From NCBI RefSeq assembly GCF_000420865.1, contig NZ_ATVT01000015.1:38582-102581 (forward strand): 64,000 bases of DNA. Reading direction: 5' to 3'. A program made the position numbers and the translations under genes. This stretch comes from Butyrivibrio sp. XPD2006. GTDB taxonomy: Bacteria; Bacillota; Clostridia; Lachnospirales; Lachnospiraceae. The notes beneath the pieces are model-generated. The model saw only the letters and a list, made by a program, of their open reading frames with translations. It did not search any database and had not been told where the DNA came from. Shown in pieces: positions 9,284 through 17,183 of the stretch. Position 1 is the stretch's first letter, and every line of letters begins with the position of its first letter.

Positions 9284-9314
9284 GCCGGTAGTCAAAATGA
9301 CTGCCGGCTTTTAT
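9284..9314 (+). terminator. Rho-independent terminator after galE
   Basis: An 11-bp stem (9284-9294 with 9298-9308, core GCCGG) with a three-base loop, then TTTTAT. Confidence 0.85.
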
Positions 9315-9345
9315 ACTTATAGTAAAAGACATTTAGGAGCAATTC

Positions 9346-9615
9346 ATGTTTAGACTTTGGGTTAAGCTTTTTAAAGACAATCATCTCTTAAGAGATACAA
9401 CAATATGTGATGACACTGCAGATACAAGAACTCACAAGGTAATGAACTGCCTGGAGAAGGCCTGCTATGAGATGGATCTCTCAAAACCAATCTGGCTTGA
9501 TAATACCATCAAAGACTTTCAGATACACGACAAGTGCAGATTTACCGGGGATTCCTTTATTGAGGAAGTGTCTTTTGACTATATGGAGATACAGGTTCTG
9601 GAAGAAGATTATTAA
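9346..9615 (+). CDS. Small protein of unknown function (89 aa)
   Basis: I do not recognise this protein. It has a good ribosome site (TAGGAG seven bases before the ATG) and codon use like its neighbours, so it is probably real. It is soluble, with no signal peptide or membrane segment. It contains several charged residues, three Cys (residues 21, 35, 40 approximately) and an acidic C-terminus ending in LEEDY. It is preceded by the galE terminator and followed after 83 bases by the htrA gene, which has its own ribosome site, so co-transcription with htrA is possible but not shown. Confidence 0.65.
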   Translation: MFRLWVKLFKDNHLLRDTTICDDTADTRTHKVMNCLEKACYEMDLSKPIWLDNTIKDFQIHDKCRFTGDSFIEEVSFDYMEIQVLEEDY

Positions 9616-9698
9616 TTTTTATATAAGAATTAAAACACATTTTTGTCACAGATTGAATCTATACTAAAGCCAACAACATGAAAGGAAGGTACATTGCT

Positions 9699-11324
9699 AT
9701 GTACGAAGATGACAAGAATGCACAACAGTCCACTAATGGAACGAGTTATGGCCAGTGGAATGCTAATACATCCGGAACTACAAACAACGGTCCATACAGT
9801 GGTTACAACCAGAATTACTCCTATGGACAAAATACTTACAGCTACAACCAGAACGGTCAGCCGACATATGGAACTTATCAGTACAATGCCAATACCCAGG
9901 CTCCTGTAATGCCCCCACAGAATGGTGGCAAAAAGAAACATACAGCAGCCAAGGTTATCGCAGCAATCTGCATACTTGCACTTGTTGTTGGCGGAGTAGG
10001 TTTTGCTTACACAGCAGTCGCTGACAGATTTGGACTTCCTGTTCCCGGAAGAGAGGAAGTCGTTGAGAATACTGAGCAGGAAGAGGCAGAGGAACTGGCT
10101 GACACTCAGAAGGAAGAGTCTGAAACGGAAGACACTTCAGATGTTGCAAAAAATGACAGTTCAATTTCAACCACAACTGTTTCAGAGACATCAATGGGTG
10201 TTGTAACAGATGTGACAGCAGTAGTAGAAGAGGTTATGCCTGCAATGGTAATGATCCACAATAACTACACTGCATCAGCAAGTTATTTCGGCTATGTCCA
10301 GAAGGAAGAGGCTCAAGCATCCGGAAGCGGATTTATAGTAGGTGAGAACGACACTGAGCTTCTTATCGCAACAAACTATCATGTTATTGAAGGCGCTGAT
10401 TCCCTGGAGGTTATATTTACGGACGACAGTACAGTAGGGGCAGTTGTCAAGGGTACCGATTCAGACAAGGATCTTGCTGTTATCGCGGTAATGCTTGATG
10501 ATATCAGCTCAGAGACCAAGGATGTTATCAAGATCGCAACTCTTGGTGACAGCAATTCCCTTAAGCTTGGTGAGCCTGCAATTGCAATCGGTAATGCACT
10601 TGGATACGGACAGTCGGTTACAACCGGCGTTATCTCAGCTGTTAACCGTGAGATCGAGATAGAAGAAGGCGTTACAGGAACATTCATTCAGACAGACGCT
10701 GCTATCAACCCCGGTAACTCAGGTGGAGCACTTATTAACCTTAAGGGCGAAGTTATCGGAATCAACTCCAACAAGCTGGGCGGACAGTACGTTGATGATA
10801 TGGGATACGCAATTCCTATTTCAGACGCACAGCCCATTATTGATAAGCTGATGAACGAGGAGACCAAGATCAAGGTTTCCGATGAAGACAGAGGATACAT
10901 CGGTATTTCAGGTGTCAGCGTAACAGCAGAGGTTGAGGCAGCATACGGAATTCCTCGCGGAGTATATGTTGCAGAGGTTTCAAGAGATGGTGGCGCGGAA
11001 GCTGCAGGAATTGAAAAAGGAGATGTCATCACTGAGTTCGACGGAGAAGAGATTACATCAATGGATGATCTCCAGACAAGGCTTCAGTTCTACGCTGCAG
11101 GAACAACAGTAAAGATCAAGGTCATGAGACAGAATGGTGCTGAATACGTTGAAGAGGAATATGATGTGACTCTTGGACATGCTGCATCTACTCATGGCGG
11201 TCAGGACTCCAATGCCGGAGAAGAGGGTGAAACCTCCGATCAGTATGATGGTTCATTCCAGCAGCCTGCAATACCCGGGGGCAAGAATGGCCATGGCAGT
11301 CAGAGCGAAGGCAACGGCGGCTGA
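9699..11324 (+). CDS. htrA: HtrA/DegP-type trypsin-like serine protease with PDZ domain
   Basis: A 541-residue membrane-anchored S1C protease that degrades misfolded exported proteins. The order is: cytoplasmic Asn/Tyr/Gln-rich N-terminus (residues 1-75), one membrane segment (about 83-106), an acidic linker, the protease domain with His228 (NYHVIEG), Asp258 (SDKDLAV) and Ser341 (GNSGGAL), one PDZ domain (about 395-500), and a Gly/Asn/Gln-rich tail. The triad is complete. I place the start at 9699 (MYEDDK) because AAAGGAAGG sits nine bases upstream; an in-frame ATG at 9678 lies before that site and lacks one of its own. It is a single-gene unit ended by a strong terminator. Confidence 0.9.
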   Translation: MYEDDKNAQQSTNGTSYGQWNANTSGTTNNGPYSGYNQNYSYGQNTYSYNQNGQPTYGTYQYNANTQAPVMPPQNGGKKKHTAAKVIAAICILALVVGGVGFAYTAVADRFGLPVPGREEVVENTEQEEAEELADTQKEESETEDTSDVAKNDSSISTTTVSETSMGVVTDVTAVVEEVMPAMVMIHNNYTASASYFGYVQKEEAQASGSGFIVGENDTELLIATNYHVIEGADSLEVIFTDDSTVGAVVKGTDSDKDLAVIAVMLDDISSETKDVIKIATLGDSNSLKLGEPAIAIGNALGYGQSVTTGVISAVNREIEIEEGVTGTFIQTDAAINPGNSGGALINLKGEVIGINSNKLGGQYVDDMGYAIPISDAQPIIDKLMNEETKIKVSDEDRGYIGISGVSVTAEVEAAYGIPRGVYVAEVSRDGGAEAAGIEKGDVITEFDGEEITSMDDLQTRLQFYAAGTTVKIKVMRQNGAEYVEEEYDVTLGHAASTHGGQDSNAGEEGETSDQYDGSFQQPAIPGGKNGHGSQSEGNGG

Positions 11325-11352
11325 TAAAATCAATTAAATATCTGATTATCTA

Positions 11353-11387
11353 TCCGCAGACCAAGGTAAACGGTCTGCGGATTTTTG
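11353..11387 (+). terminator. Rho-independent terminator after htrA
   Basis: Stem TCCGCAGACC (11353-11362) with GGTCTGCGGA (11372-11381), nine-base loop, then TTTTTG. Confidence 0.88.
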
Positions 11388-11462
11388 TTGTTAGTACTAA
11401 CGATTACGTGGTAGAATTTTCTTAAAGTGATCTATAAAAATATCATTTAAGGAGAAGGATTC

Positions 11463-11963
11463 ATGCACGGAAAAATCAAGAAGTTATACAGAGATATGAG
11501 TCTTTTAATGGGATTTACCATGAGCTTTTGCCTTTCGATAGTGGGAACGGCAACTTCAGGACATTTTACTGTTCCGGGATGGCTTATGAGTTTTGCTGTA
11601 AGTCTTGTCATAAGTCTTATTATCGGATTTGTTATTCCTGTGGGCAAAGTGGGAGGAGATGTTTCTGCCAGCTTTAATCTTGTGCGAGGAACCATGGCGG
11701 CCAGACTTGTAGAGAGCCTTGTTTCCAATCTGATCTATACTCCTATAATCACCTTTTTAATGGTTACACTTGCTTACACGGTTGTTATGAAGCAGAGCGG
11801 AGGTCAGGCCGGACTTCAGTTCGGACCGATGTTTTTCCACTCTCTTTTAGTTACATTTATAGTCGGATATATTCTTGTGTTCTTTTTGCAGCCTTTCTTT
11901 ATCAAGAGGCTGATGAAGAAGTATGGAATTGATGCAGAATACGGCTCAGAGAAAAAGAGCTGA
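11463..11963 (+). CDS. Predicted four-helix membrane protein (possibly DUF2798-like)
   Basis: A 166-residue integral membrane protein with about four hydrophobic segments (near residues 13-33, 42-62, 87-108 and 122-145) and a basic C-terminus. The two halves have a similar helix-pair layout, which suggests a DUF2798-type duplication, but I hold that loosely. No catalytic motif is visible. AAGGAGAAGG precedes the start. It sits 13 bases before the LUD-domain gene and so is probably co-transcribed with it and the HAD gene. Function unknown. Confidence 0.7.
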   Translation: MHGKIKKLYRDMSLLMGFTMSFCLSIVGTATSGHFTVPGWLMSFAVSLVISLIIGFVIPVGKVGGDVSASFNLVRGTMAARLVESLVSNLIYTPIITFLMVTLAYTVVMKQSGGQAGLQFGPMFFHSLLVTFIVGYILVFFLQPFFIKRLMKKYGIDAEYGSEKKS

Positions 11964-11976
11964 CGGAGGAATTCTT

Positions 11977-12606
11977 ATGCACGAGATGATAAGAAAAAGA
12001 AATGAACTTCTTGCTCAGAAAGTCATCAAGGGACTTGAATCAAGAAACATGAAAGCATATTATGCAGCTACCAGGGGTGAGGCTCTTCAGAAAGCTCTTG
12101 AACTTATTCCGGAGGGTAGCAGTATAGGTATGGGTGGTGCAATGAGCGCCCATGAAATCGGACTTGTCGATGCCATCAAGGCCGGAGATTACAGATTTAT
12201 TGACAGGGATGCAGCTGAGGATAAGAGAAAAGCCATGCTTGATACTTACGACGCTGACTTTTTCATCTCCAGTGCCAACGCCATGACGGACGATGGAATT
12301 CTGGTCAACATCGATGGCAATTCCAACAGGGTTTCTGCAATAGCGCAGGGACCTAAACATGTTCTGTTTATCATAAGCATGAACAAGGTTTGTCCTGATC
12401 TTGACAGCGCAATGAAGAGAGCGAGAAACGTAGCGGCTCCAACCAATGCTCAGCGCTTTGGCCTTTCTACTCCTTGTGCCAAGACAGGCGCCTGCATGGA
12501 CTGCAAGTCTCCAGATACTATCTGCTGCCAGTTTTTGATCACTCGTTTCTCAAGGCATGAAGGCAGAATCCAGGTAATCTTAGTCGGAGAGAACGTAGGA
12601 TTCTGA
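11977..12606 (+). CDS. LUD-domain (LutC/YkgG-like) protein
   Basis: A 209-residue LUD-domain protein. Relatives take part in lactate oxidation (LutB/LutC) or are uncharacterised. The N-terminal helix region is followed by IPEGSSIGMGGAMSAHEIG and by the block SSANAMTDDGILVNIDGNSN, both typical of the family. The C-terminal part has a Cys-rich stretch, TPCAKTGACMDC followed by TICC, in a C-x5-C-x2-C-x6-CC pattern that could bind a metal. I choose the ATG at 11977 because GACGGAGGA lies six bases upstream; the frame is open further upstream but overlaps the preceding gene. No LutA or LutB partner is present nearby, so a role in lactate use is not supported by context. Confidence 0.8.
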   Translation: MHEMIRKRNELLAQKVIKGLESRNMKAYYAATRGEALQKALELIPEGSSIGMGGAMSAHEIGLVDAIKAGDYRFIDRDAAEDKRKAMLDTYDADFFISSANAMTDDGILVNIDGNSNRVSAIAQGPKHVLFIISMNKVCPDLDSAMKRARNVAAPTNAQRFGLSTPCAKTGACMDCKSPDTICCQFLITRFSRHEGRIQVILVGENVGF

Positions 12607-12609
12607 GCC

Positions 12610-13263
12610 ATGGAGAAAGATAATGTTAAAGCCGTTCTTTTTGATCTGGACGGAACACTTACCGATACAGAAAAATTCTATCAGATAGCTTGGCCCAAAG
12701 CGCTTGCTCACTTTGGATACAAGACAGAGGACTGGATGCCTCTTGAACTAAGATCTCTTGGAAGGCCTTTTGCGCCGGAGAGATTTAAGGAGTGGTTCGG
12801 AGAGGACTTCGATTATCAGATGGTCCGTGAATACAGAAAAGGCATCGTTGAAGACATCATTAAGGAACAGGGAATACCTCTTAAACCCGGGGCAAAAGAG
12901 ATACTGACATGGCTTCGGGAACATGGGATTCTGACAGCTCTTGTCACAGCCAATGAGTATCCAAGGGCTGAGAGATATCTTAAGAAGATAGATCTGTTTG
13001 ATTATTTTGATAAGATAATCTGCTCCAACATGGTTAAGCTCGGTAAACCGGCACCGGATATTTACTCGTATGCCTGCGATGAACTGGGGCTTGATCCTTC
13101 AGAGACCTTTGCGGTAGAGGATTCTCCGAATGGCGTTACCAGTGCATATCTTGCAGGGTGCAAGGTTATCATGGTGCCTGATCTGACGCAGCCTGATGAA
13201 GAGCTGATGGGAAAGCTATACAGAAAAGTAGATAAATTACTGGATATAAAAAGCCTGATCTGA
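12610..13263 (+). CDS. HAD-superfamily phosphatase (beta-phosphoglucomutase-like)
   Basis: A 217-residue HAD hydrolase with an alpha-helical type I cap. Motif I is FDLDGTLTD (Asp12 nucleophile, Asp14). Motif II Thr/Ser is in ALVTANEYP, Lys in KLGKPAPD and the acidic pair in AVEDSPNG. It is likely a sugar- or nucleotide-phosphate phosphatase or a beta-phosphoglucomutase relative; substrate unknown. It starts four bases after the LUD gene, so translation is probably coupled. Its 3' end is part of the terminator shared with the convergent prs gene. Confidence 0.85.
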   Translation: MEKDNVKAVLFDLDGTLTDTEKFYQIAWPKALAHFGYKTEDWMPLELRSLGRPFAPERFKEWFGEDFDYQMVREYRKGIVEDIIKEQGIPLKPGAKEILTWLREHGILTALVTANEYPRAERYLKKIDLFDYFDKIICSNMVKLGKPAPDIYSYACDELGLDPSETFAVEDSPNGVTSAYLAGCKVIMVPDLTQPDEELMGKLYRKVDKLLDIKSLI

Positions 13264-13278
13264 CGATCAGGCTTTTTT
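13248..13278. terminator. Bidirectional terminator overlapping the ends of two convergent genes
   Basis: AAAAAGCCTGATC (13248-13260) pairs with GATCAGGCTTTTT (13265-13277) around loop TGAC. The stem includes the last codons of the HAD gene and the last codons of prs, so the stop codons lie inside or beside the hairpin. It has T-runs on both strands. Confidence 0.88.
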
Positions 13279-14481
13279 CTCAGCTTCCATGGAAGCTTTA
13301 AGTTCTCCGCTGTTATATCTCTCAATGATATTGTTGATACGTTCAACAGGATTGAGAAGATCACTGATTGAAGCATCATGGTTAAGTGTGTCTATGAGGT
13401 ATGCAATGTACTTACTCATATCACAGCTTACATACCAGTCTCTTGAAAGAAGCTCAGGTGACTGATAGATGAGGTTTGTAGTAAATACCTTGTCGATGAG
13501 GCCTTCCTCATATGCTTTGTCGAATGCATCAAGACCTGATGTGAACAGACCAAAGGTTGAGAATGCATAGATTCTGGATGCCTTTCTGTCCTTGAGCGCT
13601 CTTGCTACATCAAGCATGCTCTCACCGGAAGAGATCATGTCATCAACAATGATAACTGACTTGCCTTCTACGCTGGTGCCCAGGAATTCGTGAGAAACGA
13701 TAGGGTTTCTTCCGTCAACAACCTGAGTGTAGTCACGTCTCTTATAGAACATACCAACATCAAGACCAAGGACGCTGGCAAGATAGATAGCACGGCTCAT
13801 ACCACCTTCATCCGGGCTGATTACCATCATGTTCTCGGAATTGATCTTGAGATCCCATACATTTCTGAGAAGAGCCTTGATGAACTGATATGTTGTTCTT
13901 ACGGTTTCAAAACCATTTAAAGGGATAGCATTTTGAACACGGGCATCATGTGCATCAAAGGTGATAATGTTGTCAACACCCATGCTTACGAGTTCCTGAA
14001 GAGCAATTGCGCAGTCCAGAGACTCTCTTGAACTTCTCTTGTGCTGTCTTGATTCGTAAAGGAAAGGCATGATGACTGTGATCCTTCTTGCCTTACCGCC
14101 AACAGCAGCAATGATTCTCTTAAGATCCTGATAATGATCATCAGGGGACATATGATTTTCCTGTCCGAATAACTTGTATGTTTCATTGTAGTTACATACA
14201 TCTACCAGGAGATACAGGTCATCTCCACGAACGGATGTCTTAATAACACCCTTAGCCTCACCGGTTCCAAATCTGGGAATCTCAGCATCGAGAATGTATG
14301 AAGGACGCTCGTAGCCGGTAAAGGCCAGGCTGCCTTTGTGCTCATTCTCTCTTTCTGCTCTCCACTTAACGAGATAGTAATCGACCTTCTCTGCAAGTGG
14401 TCTGGTACCCTTAAGGGGTATCATTCCTAAAGATCCGACAGGAATGGTCTCCAGATTACGCTTCTCCTCTTTTCTTGGCAT
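13267..14481 (-). CDS. prs: Ribose-phosphate pyrophosphokinase, long form
   Basis: A 404-residue PRPP synthetase that makes 5-phosphoribosyl 1-pyrophosphate from ribose 5-phosphate and ATP for nucleotide, His and Trp synthesis. The Mg/ribose segment includes TFDAHDARVQNA; the PRPP-binding loop is VIIVDDMISSGESM. The protein is about 85 residues longer than the usual 315-residue enzyme, with extra N-terminal and C-terminal segments, as in other clostridial long forms. Its start codon overlaps the stop of the upstream dnaC-like gene (TAATG), which points to translational coupling of a replication gene with nucleotide precursor supply. Confidence 0.87.
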   Translation of the reverse strand: MPRKEEKRNLETIPVGSLGMIPLKGTRPLAEKVDYYLVKWRAERENEHKGSLAFTGYERPSYILDAEIPRFGTGEAKGVIKTSVRGDDLYLLVDVCNYNETYKLFGQENHMSPDDHYQDLKRIIAAVGGKARRITVIMPFLYESRQHKRSSRESLDCAIALQELVSMGVDNIITFDAHDARVQNAIPLNGFETVRTTYQFIKALLRNVWDLKINSENMMVISPDEGGMSRAIYLASVLGLDVGMFYKRRDYTQVVDGRNPIVSHEFLGTSVEGKSVIIVDDMISSGESMLDVARALKDRKASRIYAFSTFGLFTSGLDAFDKAYEEGLIDKVFTTNLIYQSPELLSRDWYVSCDMSKYIAYLIDTLNHDASISDLLNPVERINNIIERYNSGELKASMEAEKKA

Positions 14482-15464
14482 TAGTGAAAATCCTCGCTTT
14501 CTTTTTGGGCAATTTTCTTTTGGTTTCGAATATCCGGACCCGATAGCTTCAACATTTTATAGTTGCTTGTTATCCTTGAAAAAATGCGATCCTGATATGC
14601 TTGTTGTAATCCCTCTAGCGATAAATTAGATGTAATTATAGTTGATTTTTTGCGATTGTCCCTCTCGTTCAGAAGTGCAAAGAGTTCTGAAGTTACCAGA
14701 GCGGTGATCCTCTCTGAGCCGAGATCATCGATAACTAAAAGCTCACAGTTATAGATGTCATCGTATAGAGCTCTGAGTTCATCCTTGGCCTTGTAATCAA
14801 AGGTACTCTCTGCAATCATCTCAAACAGTCCGATAGAACTGAAATATATTACAGAATGGCCTTTTTTCAGAATTTCATCTGCCACACAAATGGACAAGAA
14901 GGTTTTACCCGTACCAACTGTACCATAAATAAATAAATTTTGGTAGTCGGAGCTAAAATTATTCACAAATTCTTCAGCAGTTCTTTTTGCTCCCTGAAAT
15001 CTCAGAAGGTCATCTCCCTGATAATAAAAATCCTTCATATTCCTGAAATTGGCTGTTTTAGCCAGCATTTTCAGGTTCGATTTGTCGTAGAGAGTATCTA
15101 TGATTTTCTGCTTGAAGCAATGGCATTTTTCGTTATTGATATAACCGGTATCCTTACAATCGGGACAAGTGTATCCCATTTCGAGATAATCGTCAGAGTA
15201 ACCGGCTTCTACAAGCAGAACCTGTTTCTGCCTTGCCAGCTCAGCCAGCTGTTCTTTAAGAACTGATCTATCAAGCCTCTCGCCCGAGAGCATTCTCCTG
15301 CCAAAATCCGCACTGGCACTTGCGGTCTCATCGTCCAGTTCCTTATATCCGGGAACATTCTCATAAACACTCTGAAGCCTTTCCTCCAGCTCCTGCCTAT
15401 GCAGATACCGCCTCTCCTCATACTCATGCATTATGGCGTCGTATTGTGCATTTGTTAGTGCCAT
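14481..15464 (-). CDS. DnaC/DnaI-like helicase loader ATPase
   Basis: A 327-residue AAA+ ATPase of the DnaC/DnaI group, which loads the replicative helicase. An N-terminal helical part is followed by a zinc-binding-type cluster (Cys100, Cys103, Cys114, Cys116 in CPDCKDTGYINNEKCHC), then Walker A GTVGTGKT (181-188), Walker B LLVIDDLGSE and the sensor I segment TIITSNLS. AAGGAGA lies a few bases before the start. It is co-directional with the DnaD-like gene upstream, but separated from it by 326 bases that hold two large palindromic elements. It overlaps prs by one base. Confidence 0.88.
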   Translation of the reverse strand: MALTNAQYDAIMHEYEERRYLHRQELEERLQSVYENVPGYKELDDETASASADFGRRMLSGERLDRSVLKEQLAELARQKQVLLVEAGYSDDYLEMGYTCPDCKDTGYINNEKCHCFKQKIIDTLYDKSNLKMLAKTANFRNMKDFYYQGDDLLRFQGAKRTAEEFVNNFSSDYQNLFIYGTVGTGKTFLSICVADEILKKGHSVIYFSSIGLFEMIAESTFDYKAKDELRALYDDIYNCELLVIDDLGSERITALVTSELFALLNERDNRKKSTIITSNLSLEGLQQAYQDRIFSRITSNYKMLKLSGPDIRNQKKIAQKESEDFH

Positions 15465-15489
15465 ATATACGTCTCCTTAATTCGATGTG

Positions 15490-15650
15490 TAAGGTCGGAG
15501 TTGTGAAATATATACTCTTTTCGATTTGACAAACCCGGAGATGAGACCAATCAATATCAAGTGCCAATGCACGCAGATATTGATGCTCTGGGCTCATCGG
15601 AGTGCCCGGTTTGTCGAGAAAAGAGTATATATTTCACAGCTCCAACCGTA
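15490..15650. repeat. 161-bp near-perfect long inverted repeat between dnaD-like and dnaC-like genes
   Basis: The outer arms 15490-15522 and 15618-15650 match as a 33-bp inverted repeat with three mismatches; the core GTGAAATATATACTCTTTTC is exact. Inside these arms GACAAACC (15528-15535) pairs with GGTTTGTC (15608-15615), ATGAG (15541-15545) with CTCAT (15593-15597), and CAATATC (15552-15558) with GATATTG (15576-15582). Nearly the whole element can fold into one long hairpin. There is no T-run on either side, so it is not a standard terminator. It ends 26 bases upstream of the dnaC-like start. It could be a MITE-like insertion or a structured RNA; I cannot tell which. Confidence 0.75.
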
Positions 15651-15676
15651 TTCTTCCAATAACGTAGATTATGTCA

Positions 15677-15752
15677 CATAAGTATGGCCCTGTACGTGCT
15701 CCGGGGAAGGCGAGGTGCCACCGCCGGGCCAAGGTACAGGGCCGAGCTTATG
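15677..15752. repeat. GC-rich hairpin element downstream of the dnaD-like gene
   Basis: CATAAGTATGGCCCTGTAC (15677-15695) pairs with GTACAGGGCCGAGCTTATG (15734-15752), with three internal mismatches. The 38-base apical part is much more GC-rich than the surroundings and can form a smaller stem (GGCG...CGCC). The element starts 39 bases after the dnaD-like stop on the minus strand. No T-run follows on either side. I could not match it to a known riboswitch or ncRNA core. Together with the 161-bp inverted repeat it fills most of the 326-base gap. Confidence 0.65.
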
Positions 15753-15790
15753 AATTTGCTTCCGACCAGATTCCCCAATCAGCCGGAGCT

Positions 15791-16891
15791 TTAGTTGTCC
15801 AGAAGCTTTTTCTCGAGTTCAACAAAATCATATGTATTCTGCTGGAACTGATTAAAGCGATTCTGGGATACGCCCGAGCGAATAGATGATTCGCTTAGAC
15901 GAAGTTTGGTATCGATGGACGATACGGAAGCCTTGGATCTCTTTTTGGCGAGATCAGCGGTAAAGTTGGCATCCAGCTTGGCAATGTCCTCCCTTGTTTT
16001 AACTTTTTTCTCGTGCCAGCTGCGCAATATGGCGTCGCAGTATTTAAGACGCCCTTTTTGTGTCGCCATAACAGTTCTGTCGCAGGCTTCCAGAATGATA
16101 TCCATCGAAAATCCCAACTCCCCACGCCACTTGCGAATGAATTCGATTTCCTTCTCAGTGGGTGAGTTTTCCATACCGAGTGCCTTCATGATAGCGATGA
16201 AATCGCTGTCATGTTTGTAGATTTCCGCGCGAGCCTGTTTTGGCGTTTTGATGCCTTGCTGATTCCAGTTAATGGCCACCTTTTCCATGTATCTGAAATC
16301 TTTTTTATGATTATCGACGCAGTACTGCATCAGATAGTCCAAAAGGTCATCAGAGAATGACAGTTCATCATGAATGTAGCAGATGGTCTGCATCTCTGTA
16401 CTTGTCAGTGTTCTGCCGAAATACTGTTCTGCGATGAACAGAAGATTTGAAACATCTGATGTGGCCTTGGCAGGAGCTGGGCTCTGAACCACAGTCTGCA
16501 TGGGCTGTTCCTGGAAAACAGGAGCCAGTACGGGTCTTGGCTGTGCTGTCACCGAGTCATCCTTCCTTCTGCCGTAGCGTCTGTGCTGCTTGGCTACAAT
16601 ATCTTCCATATGTATTCCGGTAAGGTTCTGGGAGCCGTCATACTCAAGACTTATAAGTCCCTTTTTCTCCCAGTATTTAAGAGCACGGATCACGTCCGAT
16701 TCCGTGTGGTTGAATTTATCTGCCAGAGCCTCAACACTGGTAGGTAAATTCGCACTCATCATACGCAGTAAAAAGAGGTAGATCTTAATCTGCGCATCGT
16801 TTGCGTCCTGCATGTATTCGTCAATAAAGATGTTGGAAACATAAGTAGAATCCTCCCCGCAATTAGAACTAATCGTCACACGCCCCATCAT
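15791..16891 (-). CDS. DnaD-like replication initiation protein
   Basis: A 366-residue DnaD-family protein. The N-terminal winged-helix part (about residues 20-110) includes AQIKIYLFLLRMM and DVIRALKYWEKKGLI. A Pro/Gln-rich linker follows (about 118-145), then two DnaB2-type helical domains (about 150-225 and 235-300), the second carrying the conserved YCDAILRSWHEKKVKT motif. In Bacillus, DnaD acts in helicase loading at the origin, and a DnaC/DnaI partner lies directly downstream here. A second Met follows the first; AGGTGATG lies upstream of both. DnaA-box-like sequences are present in the upstream region. Confidence 0.87.
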   Translation of the reverse strand: MMGRVTISSNCGEDSTYVSNIFIDEYMQDANDAQIKIYLFLLRMMSANLPTSVEALADKFNHTESDVIRALKYWEKKGLISLEYDGSQNLTGIHMEDIVAKQHRRYGRRKDDSVTAQPRPVLAPVFQEQPMQTVVQSPAPAKATSDVSNLLFIAEQYFGRTLTSTEMQTICYIHDELSFSDDLLDYLMQYCVDNHKKDFRYMEKVAINWNQQGIKTPKQARAEIYKHDSDFIAIMKALGMENSPTEKEIEFIRKWRGELGFSMDIILEACDRTVMATQKGRLKYCDAILRSWHEKKVKTREDIAKLDANFTADLAKKRSKASVSSIDTKLRLSESSIRSGVSQNRFNQFQQNTYDFVELEKKLLDN

Positions 16892-17044
16892 AAACTTTCA
16901 TCACCTACTTCATAAGATATCCGAAAAAGAATTGTCTGGTTCTTCGGAACAATTCAGATTATAGCATGGGGATTTTTAAAATGATATGGAAAAAGTGACG
17001 AAGAAATCCAGTAAATATCAAGGGTTTCGGAATTGGAGAAGTTT

Positions 17045-17180
17045 TGTGGACAATGTGGATAACGTGGATTATTTAATACAAATCGAATTAAAAAAGGCCC
17101 GGTATGGGGTTTGCCATCCGGACCTTTATCCACCGAAAATGGTTTACATAAATAAAAGTTTCAAGTGGAAATGTGGATAA
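17045..17180. promoter_or_regulatory. DnaA-box cluster upstream of the dnaD-like gene
   Basis: TGTGGACAA (17045-17053, one mismatch to the reverse of TTATCCACA) directly abuts an exact TGTGGATAA (17054-17062), followed by the degenerate CGTGGATTA (17063-17071). TTATCCACC (17126-17134) and a second exact TGTGGATAA (17172-17180) follow. Two exact and two one-mismatch boxes lie in 136 bases between the dnaD-like gene and murC. I infer DnaA binding and possible control of the replication genes. A small open frame on the plus strand here looks non-coding. Confidence 0.55.
17091..17126 (-). terminator. Rho-independent terminator of murC
   Basis: On the minus strand, AGGTCCGGATGG pairs with CCATACCGGGCC around a short loop, followed by TTTTTT (the A-run at 17091-17096 on the plus strand). 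It lies 58 bases after the murC stop. Confidence 0.75.
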
Positions 17181-17183
17181 GTT

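Noticed and set aside
9643..9665. TTGTCA / TATACT promoter before htrA
   Set aside because: The spacer is only 11 bases, too short for a sigma-A promoter.
15677..15752. SRP RNA or ZTP-type riboswitch
   Set aside because: Some GC-rich strings look similar, but the conserved SRP apical loop and the ZTP core segments are missing or in the wrong order.
16986..17180. A 64-codon plus-strand frame upstream of murC
   Set aside because: It covers the DnaA boxes and the murC terminator, has no ribosome site and no recognisable protein.
17045..17180. Chromosomal origin of replication
   Set aside because: DnaA boxes are present, but dnaA, dnaN and rpmH are not near and no AT-rich unwinding region is evident; a regulatory cluster is the safer reading.
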